A stretch of DNA of 64,000 bases from positions 32,259,507 to 32,323,506 of the forward strand of contig CM069437.1 in assembly GCA_035610365.1 (NCBI GenBank). Reading direction: 5' to 3'. The first letter of the stretch is position 1. Each line of letters starts with the position of its first letter. The stretch is from Aquatica leii. Its lineage: Eukaryota > Arthropoda > Insecta > Coleoptera > Lampyridae. Under the pieces are notes generated by a model. It ran no database searches, was not told the origin of the DNA, and worked only from the letters and a program-made list of their open reading frames with translations. A program made the position numbers and the translations under genes. Positions 11,650 to 23,029 of the stretch are shown in pieces.

Positions 11650-13365
11650 ACATACATTAAAGAAAAACTAATAATACATTTTTGACTTTATTAAAAAGAT
11701 TTATTCTTCTTTTGTTGCTAATACATGGGGTGGTCTTTCTCGACCATGGCTTTTGTAGATAGAAAAAATCGAGACAGAAATCATTCAAATTGTCAAACTC
11801 AGTTCTAAGAAAGCTAAATTTTGCATTTAATTATCTGAAGTCTTGTTTTGATTACAACCAAAGATAAACGTGATCGTGTATACAGAATGATCAAATTTAT
11901 GAAACAACGCCGGTTTGTCAAATTTTTTTGGTGTTAGATGTTAATATGGCATGTGTGGTAAATTTATTTTTTCTAAAATTGTTGTTTTTTCTATATTATT
12001 ATGGGTTTTGAGATAATAATGCAGATGCTTAAATAATTTCTATCTAACGACCGTTATTCTTCTATAATTATGTGGTTCTTTTTTGTTGTTTTTTTTTAAC
12101 ATGAAGACAGTGAGGTTTTATTTCTAGTCAGTTGGTATGATTGCTTCATTTAAGGTTGTTGGTACAGATTAACTAGTTGAGCGGTTAATGCTTTTTCTCT
12201 CTACTTTATCAGTTTCAATCTCTTGGGATTTTGGGTTCTTTAGTTTCTTGGTATGATTGTTACAGATTTTTTGTTGATACGGATAGTGATGGCACTTCCC
12301 GGTTGACTCTTATATTCGTTTGTTTTATAATATAATTTCTGTTTGACTGTACTCTATTTATCGTAAATATACCGAAATCGATGGGTTATTAAAAATACTA
12401 AATGATCAAAAAGTAGAAAATACTTGATAATTGTTGTTGTTGACAACATTGGTTAAAAATTACAGTTGTGTTTTAGTGAGATTAGCCAACATTTGTAATT
12501 TATTTGAAAGTTTTACAAAATTGGTTGCAAATTATTTTTTAATTATTCATTTGTATTATAGTCTCAATGGTCTTTTGCGACAAAATCAAATTTTCTACCT
12601 CTTGTGTAAATATTTCACTTCCGACTTATTAGTAGTGCGACCTGACACTTAGCATTGATCACCTTATATATATAAAGATAAAAATCATTATGTCAGCAAT
12701 CATTAACTATTATTACCATTATCAGTATAGTAACAATTCAACTACAACTCAGCTTTGATAACTTAAAGCTTTTAAATCTAGTTGTTGTGTATGTTGACTA
12801 TAAATAACATCGAATTGTCATCGTTACGATAAGTAAACCGTCCAGAATTTTAGAAACTACGGTATTTGTTAGTTTGGCTTAGAGATTTTTTTGTTTAATG
12901 GTGCAGTTATTTCTAAAAGCGTAGTAAATCGAAATCAAACACATATTTTGTATTCGATTAATAGTATTTTTCCGTGTATTTGATAGAAAACTGACACATT
13001 GTTTAACGAAAGATCGTAAAGAAATGTAGGACTTTTATTGTTAGCTACACTTTTCTTCACTACTTTAGTTAGCAACACGTTTTTTTATTTATTTTATCTA
13101 TTAGCAAAAATTGTAAATGAACAATTTATAAAGTTGCTAAATAGTCTATTATAGAAGATAAGGAAAACGACAGCAGCGCAAATACTGACAAATTAGAATT
13201 TATTACTTCGCTTACTCCTACTGTACTTTCAGTCGATTTTGATACACTGCTACGCTACCCGCCCTGTTTCTTCAAAACTTGGATGTCAGCTCTACTGTTG
13301 GTCAAAAAAGTCGCTAATGTCCTTCAAAAACTGTACACTTGCGTTGTATATAAAATATAAATAGT
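11650..13365. other. No recognisable gene
   Basis: AT-rich DNA without protein motifs, terminal repeats or obvious tandem arrays. Its last 200 bases may be the degraded gag or protease part of the gypsy element that follows. Confidence 0.4.
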
Positions 13366-15580
13366 ATGCGATGGTTCACATTGTTTGGTCGCAAATTTAA
13401 ACACTCAATTTCGTTTACTCTATCTTCCCATGTAACTATAAAGACTCGTTTTTTTTCTTCATCATCTACTTTTAGTAAACGTAATTCTTTCGCCCATATG
13501 CTCCATGCAACGCAATTACCAACACTATTTCATAAGCAGAAAACTGGCATCAGGAGTTTTTTCTAGATACACGCGTGTGTATTGATTTTCGGAAATTTAA
13601 TCGAGTAATAGTTAAAGACAGCTACTCTATGCCTTTGAGCAAGGCACAGATAGATAAATTAAAAGATGCTTGCGTATTTAGCTCTTTAGACTTACACTAT
13701 GGCTTTTTTCATCTAGACGTTAATGAAAAGTGTAGAAGATATTTATCTTTCGTAACGGATTATGGGCAGTACTAATTTATGAAAGTTCCGTTTGGCTTAT
13801 GCAACTTTCCATCCACTTTTCAGCGATTCATTAATTGTATATTTTATGAATTAATGAGACAAAACATTGTTTGTATTTATATGGATAATATTATAATACT
13901 TGCACGTGATGAAGACGAGACTGTCAATCGTCTTCAGATTGTTTTAAAAGTCGCGTGTGATTACGAACTAGATATTCATTTTAAGAAGTATCAGTTTTTG
14001 CAAGGCACGTGTTGAATTTTTAGAAGAAATTATAGAGAGTGGTTGTGTTTATCTTTTGGTGGAAAATTCAAAGCAGTGCTGTCGTATCCAGAACCAAAAA
14101 CCGTAAAAGGCGTACAAACGTTTTTGGATTTAACGGGTTATTTCAGGCGGTTCGTCCCATTCTATTCGCTAATAGCTAAGTCACTCACCTACTTACTAAA
14201 GAAAGACCATAAGTTTTTATTTGCAGACAGAAAAAAGTGCATTCAACAAACTGAAAGGTGTTTTAACCAAAGAAACCGTGTTAAAATTGTATCAACCTTC
14301 ATTTGAAACCGAACTACATACGGATTCGAGCATAGATGGCGCAGTGATGCTTCAACGTTCACCAGAAGTGACACCCAGTATATGAGTAGACGCCTCATGA
14401 GAGAAATTATACAAGTTATGAACTTGAAGTTTTAGCAGTTATTAATGCCCTCAGAAAACTGCGGGTATATCTATTGGGTATATCATTTAAGATTCTAGCC
14501 GATCGTTTTGTCTTAAAACGCACGATGAACAAAAAGAAATTAGTACCTTACCTAGGGTTGCAAGATGGGCTTTGCTTTTAGAAACTTATGATTACTTCAT
14601 AGAACATAGACATGGTAGACACGACTGATAATTTATAAAATAAAAAAGACACAAGACAAAGATGATTCCATTTGAATAATTAAATAATTATTGAATACGC
14701 AAACTTATGAAGACTACTTTTTAGAAAAAGATGTTTTGTACAATTTTAATATATATGGTCAAAACTTCTTGGTGATTCCAGCTACTATGCAAAATAAAAT
14801 AATTAAGACATCCCATGATTGAGGTCACTTCCAACCAAAAGGACGACTTACCTCTTCAAACTTACCATTTGGATCACCTTGGACCACTTGTTTTGATGGA
14901 AAAAAAGTACAATTATATTCTGGCAGTTGTAGATGATTTCGCAAAGTTTGTGTGGTTATATCCAGTCAAATCAACTACATCAGTCGAGATTATTGCAAAA
15001 TTGTACATATAAAAAAAGACATTTGGAAATCTTAGGCGTATTATAACCGACAGAGGAATCGATTTTATTTCCGAAGAATTTAAAAACTATTGTGCTAAAG
15101 AAATATTGAACTTTCATCGGTAATGACGGGTTTACATAGAGCAAATGGTCAAGTAGAAAGGCCTAATTGAGTTACAATTTCCAACTTGACTAAGCATTCG
15201 CTTGAAGATCTAACTAAATGGTACAAGCACGTAGATCGTTTGCAAATGGTCATACATTCAACTTTCCACCGCAGTATAAAAAATCTCAGTTTGAAGTAAC
15301 GATTGGTGCCAATTGAAAGAAAACTCATGTTTGAAACTTAATGAATTGTTAGATGCAGAATTGACAGAAGAGTTTAAGCAAGAAACGAGATGAACTATTA
15401 GACGAACTCAATTTTGGACCAGGTCATAAATTGAAATCTAAATGTATTGGGCTTTATACTATTGAGAAGATTAAATCAAACGACACTTAGTACGATGTCA
15501 TACGTATTGGTTATCACGAAAGTCCGGCTAAAACCATAACATGTGCGGAGTTTATGAAACCACGAAGAAATTAACATTGG
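13366..15580 (+). pseudogene. Ty3/gypsy pol remnant (RT, RNase H, integrase)
   Basis: RT blocks at 13575-13775 (CIDFRKFNRVIVKDSYSMPL; FSSLDLHYGFFHLDVNEK) and 13779-14015 (VPFGLCNFPSTFQRFINCIF; active site YMDN in place of YMDD). The thumb is at 14043-14306 (PKTVKGVQTFLDLTGYFRRF). RNase H fragments lie at 14230-14620, and the integrase core at 14815-15150 (YHLDHLGPLVLMEKKYNYIL; FVWLYPVKSTTS). The integrase C-terminus is at about 15395-15575 (NFGPGHKLKSKCIGLY; CAEFMKP). There are several frameshifts. Gag and LTRs are not identified, though TGTGGGAATAG at 15610 might start the 3' LTR. The YMDN change and frame breaks indicate inactivity. Confidence 0.87.
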
Positions 15581-15599
15581 TACGGATACACGCTTCAGG

Positions 15600-18430
15600 A
15601 TAGCCGAGTGTGGGAATAGTTCTGAATACTGATCTGATTGAAATCACTCCCTGTTTTTTACGTTGTCATGGGACGATTATGTGTGGTGTGTGTTTAATTT
15701 AAGACGGATAGTTTTTTTTCTAAATTTAGTTTGATTTATATTAGTAAAACAAAGTTATTTTTGCGGGATACAACTCTTACAGTAGGTACTGAGTAGTCAT
15801 TTTTGTGTCATAATTTTGACGCTAAACAAACACGATCTACAAAAAAGTTATTGTAAATTTATGGAAAAGATGTTTCAAGTGCTATTGCATCTTACTTCTG
15901 ACGTCATGATATAGGTCATCAACGATACAATTTATTAGATAATTTAATTTGGATTTATACTAAAAACAAGCAAATATAAAATTTCCTAATTACGATAGTT
16001 CCTTAAGCAAAATAATCAAAAAAATTGTTTCAAAATAAAATTATGGTCAGATAAAAATACACTGACGAGTGATATTACGATAAAAGTAAATTTAAATTTA
16101 AGATTGCAAAAAATATATTACCATCGTCGTAATGACCCTTAAGAACATTTTGGTAAATTGCAACGGTACCTTTGCGTTTGTAAATCCCAAAGTAATCACA
16201 CAAAATGTGTTACCGATATGTTATTGAGTCATATTAACGCAATTTGCTTACAATTTATTTTATGGTTGGAAAAAAATTTATGTCTTCGAGATATAAGGAA
16301 GAATCCATGATGACATGTTGAGTAGTTGATGCGGTATTAACATCAATAAAGCAAGGAATTACAGAACTCCTGGGCATATATTAATTTACCACAAAAGTCA
16401 TAACAAGCAATAATAATAAATGCGCGATTCAGGGCGTTCAATAAACCCATAAAGTTGTATTTTGACTCTTTTACGACATATTTGAAGGTACGTAATTACA
16501 AAAAAGGTCAACGCACCTTTTTTTGCACTTTTCGAAAAGACCTTTCTAAAATGCAATTAGCTAAATAATGTGATTTCAGTTTATTAAATTGGTATCTCAA
16601 GATCCTGTAACTGTTATTACTGAGGAATTCAGATTTCAATAAATATCAATTTGCAAATAGCATTTTAAGAAAATTATTCTTTCGGAATTATAAATAACTA
16701 CTTAAAAGGTAAGTGTATGTAATAATTAAATTCCTTTTAATTATATTGGATTGTTATCTAAATTAGGGACCGCAAACGTAAAGTAGAGCCGATAAGTGAT
16801 AATTGCACTATATGAGATTTCGATTGATCATATGTACTTCTGAAAGTGTTTCCTTGATCGCTTCCTTGCTGATTGACATACATTTACTAACTGTTTTTGG
16901 TCAAGAATCTGAAAGATCAGTGCGTATAATTTTCGACCGTGAAAATTTTTTGTGGGAATATTCATTTTGTAGGTCGTAATTATAAAGTGCCGATTTCGTA
17001 CGTTGTAAAAGCGAATGTGTGTATGATGGTGGTCTCATGTTACGGTGGCCGTCACAGGCAATTTAATGGACACGGTTGTTTGTAAGATTCAATTCGGTTC
17101 AAAAACAAAACTAAACTTTTAATCGAATTTTGGCAGATAACTGACATGAATTATCTTTAATAACGGTGTACATTAACCAAATCTTAAGTAAAAAATAATT
17201 TCCTATTCAACATTACTCAACATTTTCTTGCTATTTGTAGTCTGAGTACTAAGCCTACAAATGAGTTTAGACAACGTAACGTAACGTAAATAGAATCAAC
17301 GTATACAAAAGTATAAATTATGACTACATTGACTAAGACTAATTACCAATAAATTACCTAAAACGAATGTAATTTTTTTATTTATATTTGAACCCAAGTA
17401 ACAGTTAAAATTAATGTCTATAGGAATATGTAAATGTCACTTGAGCATTAGAAGGACCAACAATTACTGACCTAGATTTTGAAATATTTTTGGAAAGGTT
17501 AAGGTTCTTTATATCAGGAAGTAAGAATTAAAAAACTTAAAACGTTTACCACGTCTTCCTGAATTAAGTAAAAATGGCTCAGGCACCGAAAAGCGCGTGT
17601 ATAAAACCAAATAAACTAAACCAAATTACAAATTGTAAGAATCAATTAAATTTAGAAAAGATGATGTAACACAAGTTAAGAAATTAACATATTCACAAAA
17701 TTACTTTTCTTCAAGTTGCTTTAGCTTCAATTTGTCAAATGGTAGCAGTAAAAATGGTTTCACATAGACTTTTATCATTAAATAAACATAAACATTGTCG
17801 TAATTTACCATACTTTGTAAGTACACACACTGACAAAAACGTAATTCTTATATCAAACAAATATTGCTTTTGAAATTAAGTTTAACATTACAGTAAAACA
17901 GAATACATGTGAATAAGATAAGATCAAAATGATGTTCTTATAAGAAACTGTACCATCAAACATTGGAAAAGTTTTAAATTCTCACAATACATGATGACAA
18001 ATACTGGAACAGTGAAAGAAGACGTATCCCACTAGGACACCACGTGTAACAATCCTTATATAATTTGTAATTATTAGCAACAATTTTTTAATTACCGCAG
18101 GGAAGTAAAGAATAATTAGTTGTCGAATAATTTCTTGCGCGATAACTTGCAGTTTAGTCGTTAAACTTTTTACAAGTAACAAAATTTTTATATTACAACT
18201 GATATCTTTCATCAAAACACAACGATTCATTTTTGTTGTAGTAAGGTTATAATTCAGTTAATTATTGCTGCCAACCTTTTTTTTATAAAATCAAATAAAA
18301 GAATTATTTTATCGCTGCCAACTTTGATAGCAAAAATTAATATAATCTAAACTTGATTAACCTTTTTTTTATTATTGTAGATTAAATATTTTATATACAG
18401 GTTACTACATAATAACATTAATTGAACCAT
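15600..18430. other. No recognisable gene
   Basis: About 2.8 kb of AT-rich DNA with no supported coding sequence. A direct repeat of GCTGCCAAC occurs at about 18267 and 18314. The start may hold a gypsy LTR. Confidence 0.4.
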
Positions 18431-18539
18431 TGTACATTACGTGTAATAAGCCATCGAGATTTTTTTGAGTTTTTATGTTTTTAAACATCGATTTAAAGAC
18501 ATTTTGTTTAGTTATAATTAGGTATAAGTTTATACAAGG

Positions 18540-18847
18540 TGTGTGTCGATTAACAAGGCGTACCGTCCTACCAATTGTTGTTTTTTTTTATTTCTCTCTT
18601 TCCCTTTTTTTTTCTTTAGGGCTATAATTATCGTGGAGTTTTTCCAAACTTCAAGAGGGTCTGGAAGATACCGACGTCGCAGAAGAAACTCTTGTGGCGC
18701 CCGTAAATCACTTTTTACCAAGACTCACACCATCCTCCGAGAGAGAGCTAGCTTGGACGCGACTAAGGTTTCCCGATAATTCGTTTTTTTAAAGATTGGT
18801 AGCCGTTTTCCCTTTTTTTTAAAGCCACCAGATTTACGCATATTACA
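18540..18847 (+). repeat. Probable 5' LTR of the 18.5-22.5 kb gypsy element
   Basis: The right end is inferred from the primer site at 18852: the last CA before it is at 18846-18847. The left end is uncertain. TGTGTGTCGATTAAC at 18540 is a plausible TG start (about 308 bp), but TGTACATTACG near 18431 would also do. No second LTR remains for comparison. The segment contains long pyrimidine tracts. Confidence 0.45.
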
Positions 18848-18851
18848 TAGG

Positions 18852-18869
18852 TGGCGCCCAACGTGGGGC
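18852..18869 (+). promoter_or_regulatory. Retroelement primer-binding site (tRNA-Lys CUU type)
   Basis: TGGCGCCCAACGTGGGGC matches, over 18 bases, the complement of the 3' end of an insect tRNA-Lys(CUU), including the CCA-derived TGG. It lies just inside the 5' LTR, where minus-strand cDNA synthesis is primed. The unbroken match suggests a relatively young insertion. Confidence 0.8.
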
Positions 18870-18999
18870 CTACGCTCGATATTTGCTTTTTTTTTATTTC
18901 TTTGACGTGTACGTTTCATCCTTGTTAAATCGAACACACAGTTTAACTATTTTTTATTAGTGTTTATTGGTGTGGTATTGTTTATTTTCTTTAACAGAC

Positions 19000-20331
19000 A
19001 TGGCTACTTCAAGGTTTGAAATAAATAGACTTTCACAGGATGAACTAAAGTACGAGTTACTTGTCAGAGGATTTGAGAATGTTGGTAATGTTACCGAAAT
19101 GCGTGCAACTCTTCGTGGGTTGTTCAAGGCAGAAAAAGCAGGTACTTCCTTTACTTATCCGGAGTACCAAGTAGCCTTTGGAGTGGATACACAGGCAATC
19201 ACTTCAAAAATTGCGGAGTTGACTGCGTTAATCGCCGACTTGAGTCCACAAACAGTTGCTTCTTATTCTAAGAAGTTTGCTTCTAAACTTCAGCATATCT
19301 TAGAGAGATGTCAACGTGCAAAGCCTACAACACCTGAAGAGGAAGTGACACAACGATCGTTGCTTGCAGGAATCCTCAGTCTCGATTCTAAATTTTCAGA
19401 TCGTGTCAAGTCATTGAGGCGTAGGTCAACAGTAGCTATAGCACCCAGGGCTTTCTTTGATGTCAGCGCGGAACCAGTGGAGGAAGGCGACGATTCTGTG
19501 GAAGAAGTTAGTTCCTCATCAGAGTCATCTGAGTCAGACGCAGTTGCCACTAACCTATCACCGAAGGTTAACCACGTTAGTACCGCCGTTGGAGCTGGTT
19601 ATGGTAGTAAATACGTGCCAGTCTACAAGTGGGGGATTAAGTTTGCAGGACAGCGGAAAGAGTCTGTAGGAGCGTTCCTCGAGCGCGTAGAGGAGCTTAG
19701 AGTAGCAAGGGGGTTGTCCACACAGGATTTGTTTCAATCAGCGCTAGATCTGTTTTCTGATGAAGCTTTAATCTGGTATAGGGCGAACCGATCCTCTTGT
19801 TCAACTTGGAGAGAGCTGTGCAGAGCTTTGAAGGAAGAGTTCCAACCACCCAATTACTGCGAGACACTGTACGACGAGATCCGCCATCGTACTCAAGGAC
19901 GACACGAGTCCATTGGTGTTTATTTCGCCAAAATGGAAACCATGTTCAACAGATTAGACAGTCCAGTACCAGAACACCTAAAGGTTGGCATTCTTACGCG
20001 CAACGTGTTGCCATATTATCAGTCACACCTAGCACTAAAAGAAATTCAGACGATTTCAGACTTAAAAGCGTGTTGTAAACGTTTAGAATTTTCAAAAACA
20101 TCGGTTGATAACTTTATTCCACCTTCTAACAAAATACATTCAATTGAACCGGACTTAGCCTATTTGGAGACACAGATTGCGTCAACTTCCATAGATTCAC
20201 ATACGAAGACGGGTAGAGCATTTTGTTTCCGTTGTAGGAGAAGAGGTCATCACACTCGAGACTGTCCATCGAAGACAAAACCTGGAGGTGAACATTCAGC
20301 AGGAACGCCTAAGACGTCGGAAAACTGTTAA
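19000..20331 (+). CDS. gag: Ty3/gypsy Gag polyprotein (intact)
   Basis: An open frame of 443 codons from ATG 19000 to TAA 20329-20331. An in-frame ATG at 18967 exists, but 19000 (MATSRFEINRLSQDELKYEL) is the more protein-like start. The N-terminal third looks helical. An acidic serine-rich linker (EEVSSSSESSESDA) sits near residues 169-182, followed by a capsid-like region (KWGIKFAGQRKESVGAFLER onward) typical of gypsy/Arc-type Gag. A nucleocapsid knuckle CFRCRRRGHHTRDC (CX2CX4HX4C) is at 20224-20265. Gag builds the cytoplasmic particle that packages element RNA. The lack of stops makes this one of the youngest elements in the window. Pol follows in the -1 frame. Confidence 0.9.
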   Translation: MATSRFEINRLSQDELKYELLVRGFENVGNVTEMRATLRGLFKAEKAGTSFTYPEYQVAFGVDTQAITSKIAELTALIADLSPQTVASYSKKFASKLQHILERCQRAKPTTPEEEVTQRSLLAGILSLDSKFSDRVKSLRRRSTVAIAPRAFFDVSAEPVEEGDDSVEEVSSSSESSESDAVATNLSPKVNHVSTAVGAGYGSKYVPVYKWGIKFAGQRKESVGAFLERVEELRVARGLSTQDLFQSALDLFSDEALIWYRANRSSCSTWRELCRALKEEFQPPNYCETLYDEIRHRTQGRHESIGVYFAKMETMFNRLDSPVPEHLKVGILTRNVLPYYQSHLALKEIQTISDLKACCKRLEFSKTSVDNFIPPSNKIHSIEPDLAYLETQIASTSIDSHTKTGRAFCFRCRRRGHHTRDCPSKTKPGGEHSAGTPKTSENC

Positions 20332-20366
20332 GCGTCTCGGCACCGCGACGGCATGCTGAAACGCTT
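20319..20366 (+). promoter_or_regulatory. Candidate -1 ribosomal frameshift signal between gag and pol
   Basis: In gag phase the bases read G-GAA-AAC at 20319-20325, a heptamer like the GGA-type slippery sites of some retroviruses. The pol frame is open from 20313 and lies exactly -1 to gag. Four bases after the heptamer a hairpin can form: AAGCGT (20330-20335) pairs with ACGCTT (20361-20366), and TCGGCA (20337-20342) with TGCTGA (20354-20359, one G-U pair), with a CCG/CGG extension in the loop. The gag stop codon overlaps the stem base. Slippery site, short spacer and stem together make a standard -1 frameshift element. Confidence 0.6.
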
Positions 20367-22480
20367 GATCAAGGACCGTCAGCTAAAAACAAAATAATTT
20401 TAGACTACGTGTTGGCACAGGCAACAGGCGACGAGAGACCTTATTTAAGTATAGATGTACTGGGTAAATCGATTTCCGGACTTCTAGACTCAGGAGCTTC
20501 TAATACTATTTTAGGTACTCCCGGCTATGAATTCATGTGTCATTTAGGACTTAAATTGGAAAAAACGCGTTTAGACGGAGTAAAATTAGCAAACGGAGAA
20601 TTCTGTTGTATTCTAGGCATAATGTTAGTACCAGTTAAGTTGTTGGATAAATGTGCTGTAGTAAAAATGCTCGTAGTACCCAGCTTACCTCACAGCTTGA
20701 TACTCGGAGTCGACTTCTGGAAGGAGTTCTCGGTAGTTCCGGACTTGAGAAGAAACGTATGGGAATTCTCCAGTGTCGAACCCATACCTGAAGTTCTCTC
20801 GCTCGTAAGAAACTGTACGGACGCACAGCGCATACATCTAGACCAACTAATTGAACACCATTTCAGTCAAGTGAACGAACAACTGTCTCACACTAACCTA
20901 GTAGAACACACCATTGTAACCGATTCTGCTCCAATTAAACAGCGTTACTACCCCGTCTCTCCCAAAGTACAACAACACATCGACGCCGAAGTGGATAGGA
21001 TGTTGGCAGAAGGTATAATAGAAAAGTCGTAGTCTGGATGGTCGTCACCGATACTATTGGTCCGTAAAAAGGAAGGTACGTATAGATTCTGCGTCGACTT
21101 CCGGAAATTAAACGCTGTGACGAAAAGAGACGCATATCCCCTGCCCTACATTTCCTCTATATTGGACAAGCTGCGAAATGCAAAGTATATTTCATCGCTC
21201 GATATTAAAAGCGCGTTTTGGCAAGTACCAGTCGCTCTAGAGTCCCGCGATTATCTCTCGTTTACAGTACCCGGTCGAGGGTTATTCCGTTTCACGCGGA
21301 TGCCATTCGGACTACACAACGCACCTGCGACGTGGCAACGGCTGATGGATCGTGTGCTAGGACCGGAACTAGAGCCATACGTCTTTGTCTATCTCGATGA
21401 CATTGTCGTAGCTACTCCAACTTTTGAGAAGCATGCAGAGGTTCTTCAGGAGGTTTTCTCCCGGCTACGACAGGCAAATCTTAAACTATCTAGAGACAAA
21501 TGTCAGTTCTGTCTTAAGGAATTAAAATACTTAGGTTACCTCGTTACCGAACACGGCGTACAAGTAGACCCAGACAAGGTGAGCGCTATCATCAATATAC
21601 CCGAACCAAAGAACGTGGCCGAAGTCAGACGAGTAGTAGGCATGGCAAGCTGGTATAGGCGATTCATCCCTAATTACGCTACTTTGCTGGAACCGCTTAC
21701 TCAACTATTAAGGAAGTCAGCGAAGTTCTTTTGGTCACCGACATGCGAAACCGCTTTCGAACAACTCAAGACTGCGTTAATAACATCACCGATCCTATCT
21801 TGTCCGGATTTCGATAAGCCTTTTTCTTTACAGACAGATGCAAGTAGTTATGGCATAGGAGGAGTATTAACCCAACTAGACGAAGACCAAAATGAGGTGA
21901 TTATTTGCTATTTAAGTAGATCGCTTACCAGCGCAGAACGTAAATATAGCACCACGGAAAGGGAATGCCTAGCGGTTATCTGGTGCATTGAGAAATTGCG
22001 AGCATACCTGGAGGGTTCGGAATTTACAGTAGTGACAGATCATCACTCTTTACTGTGGCTGAACAATCTAAAGGACCCGCAAGGCCGATTAGCCAGATGG
22101 TCTCTTCGCTTACAGCAATTTAATTTCCAGATGGTGCACCGTAAAGGTAAGGAACACTTATTGCCTGATGCTTTGTCGAGAAGCGTCCCAGCCATCGCAG
22201 CCGTAACTGCTGAAGAGAAAACAGACGATTCATGGATTAAGACAATGAAGGCGAGAATCGCTCAAAATCCTCAACGTTACCCACTGTGGAGAGTTACATT
22301 AGGAATTTTGTATAAGAAAATTAAGTCAGACTTACCAGGAGACGAATGGGCTAAAGTTGTGCCGAAGGAACAAAGAAAAAAACTTATAAAAGAACACCAC
22401 GATCCTATTCTAGCAGGTCATGTAGGAGTCACCAAGACAGTGGCACGTTTATCCGAGAAGTACTACTGGCCTAAGCTCAT
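20319..22480 (+). pseudogene. pol: Ty3/gypsy Pol (PR-RT-RH-IN start), one stop and 3' truncated
   Basis: The frame is continuous except for one TAG at 21030-21032. Protease: LLDSGASNTILG near 20482, with the usual Asp-Ser-Gly-Ala. RT starts near 20935. After the stop come VRKKEGTYRFCVDFRKLNAV (21060), MPFGLHNAPATWQRLMDRVL (21301), the intact active site VFVYLDDIVV (about 21382) and the thumb ASWYRRFIPNYATLLEPLTQ. RNase H: QTDASSYGIGGVLTQLDEDQ, TTERECLAVIW and VTDHHSLLWL. Integrase keeps only its HHCC start (HHDPILAGHVGVTKTVARLS) up to KYYWPKL at about 22479, where copia sequence begins. The stop lies between RT motifs, so this copy makes no full Pol. It is much better preserved than the other gypsy relics here. 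Confidence 0.92.
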
Positions 22481-22850
22481 CACTCATGATAAAATTAAAT
22501 CACAAAATTACAAACACAATAAAAAAACCTGGTCAGATGAGGTTAGAACATAAAACGAGACTTTATTATTAATTTCCAATTGTACCTTTTAACTTATTCT
22601 GGGCCCACAACCTGTTAGCAGCGGCGCACATACAAAAAGCGGAACACTTCTGAATTAAAAGTTAATCAATACAGTAAAGGAATACGGATGACACATGACA
22701 CCTTATTTTTATATACATAAGATCCATCAGTTTGATTGCGCCAACAGCCGTGTAGCGTTCGTACATTTTACTGGTGTCTTCACCGCTCTGTACAGAAATG
22801 TACGACGCATCACCCACTCGGACACCAGTTGTTGGCAACCAGCGCTAGTA
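22481..22850 (-). mobile_element. Copia-like 5' LTR, primer site and leader (minus strand)
   Basis: On the minus strand an LTR ends in GCTAACA at 22613. It is followed at 22612-22599 by GGTTGTGGGCCCAG, close to the copia primer site that pairs with an internal part of initiator tRNA-Met. The LTR has a TATA-like TATATAAAAATAAGG near 22700-22715. The leader runs to an ATG at 22487-22485 (MSDELRP in minus reading) and there gypsy integrase begins. The far LTR end (about 22850-22900) is not resolved. No copia coding region survives. Confidence 0.65.
22737..22850. repeat. Crossing inverted repeats in the copia U3
   Basis: Three short inverted pairs interleave: GCGTTCGTACATTT with AAATGTACGACGC, ACTGGTGTC with GACACCAGT (exact), and GCCAAC with GTTGGC as the outer pair. 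The first two cross rather than nest, so they cannot all form one simple hairpin. Confidence 0.6.
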
Positions 22851-23029
22851 AAAGAACGTGTTACCTTCATAAGTGTGTAATTCTGTTTTTATTGACATAT
22901 TCATTAGTTTTGATACTGAAAGGTTTATCATAGAGTGCTGATCTTCACTTTGAGATAGTTCATCAAATGATTATTCCAACCAAGATCTAAAAAAAGAAAT
23001 GTTAGAAGGAAGTTACTGATCTATTTGGT

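Noticed and set aside
15610..15617. Su(H)-like TGTGGGAA as a Notch site
   Set aside because: It stands alone next to a gypsy pol relic, probably in LTR DNA, without E-box partners or a host gene.
22695..22933. Short plus-strand frames around 22.7-22.9 kb as a gene
   Set aside because: They overlap the copia-like LTR, whose minus-strand TATA and primer site explain the region better.
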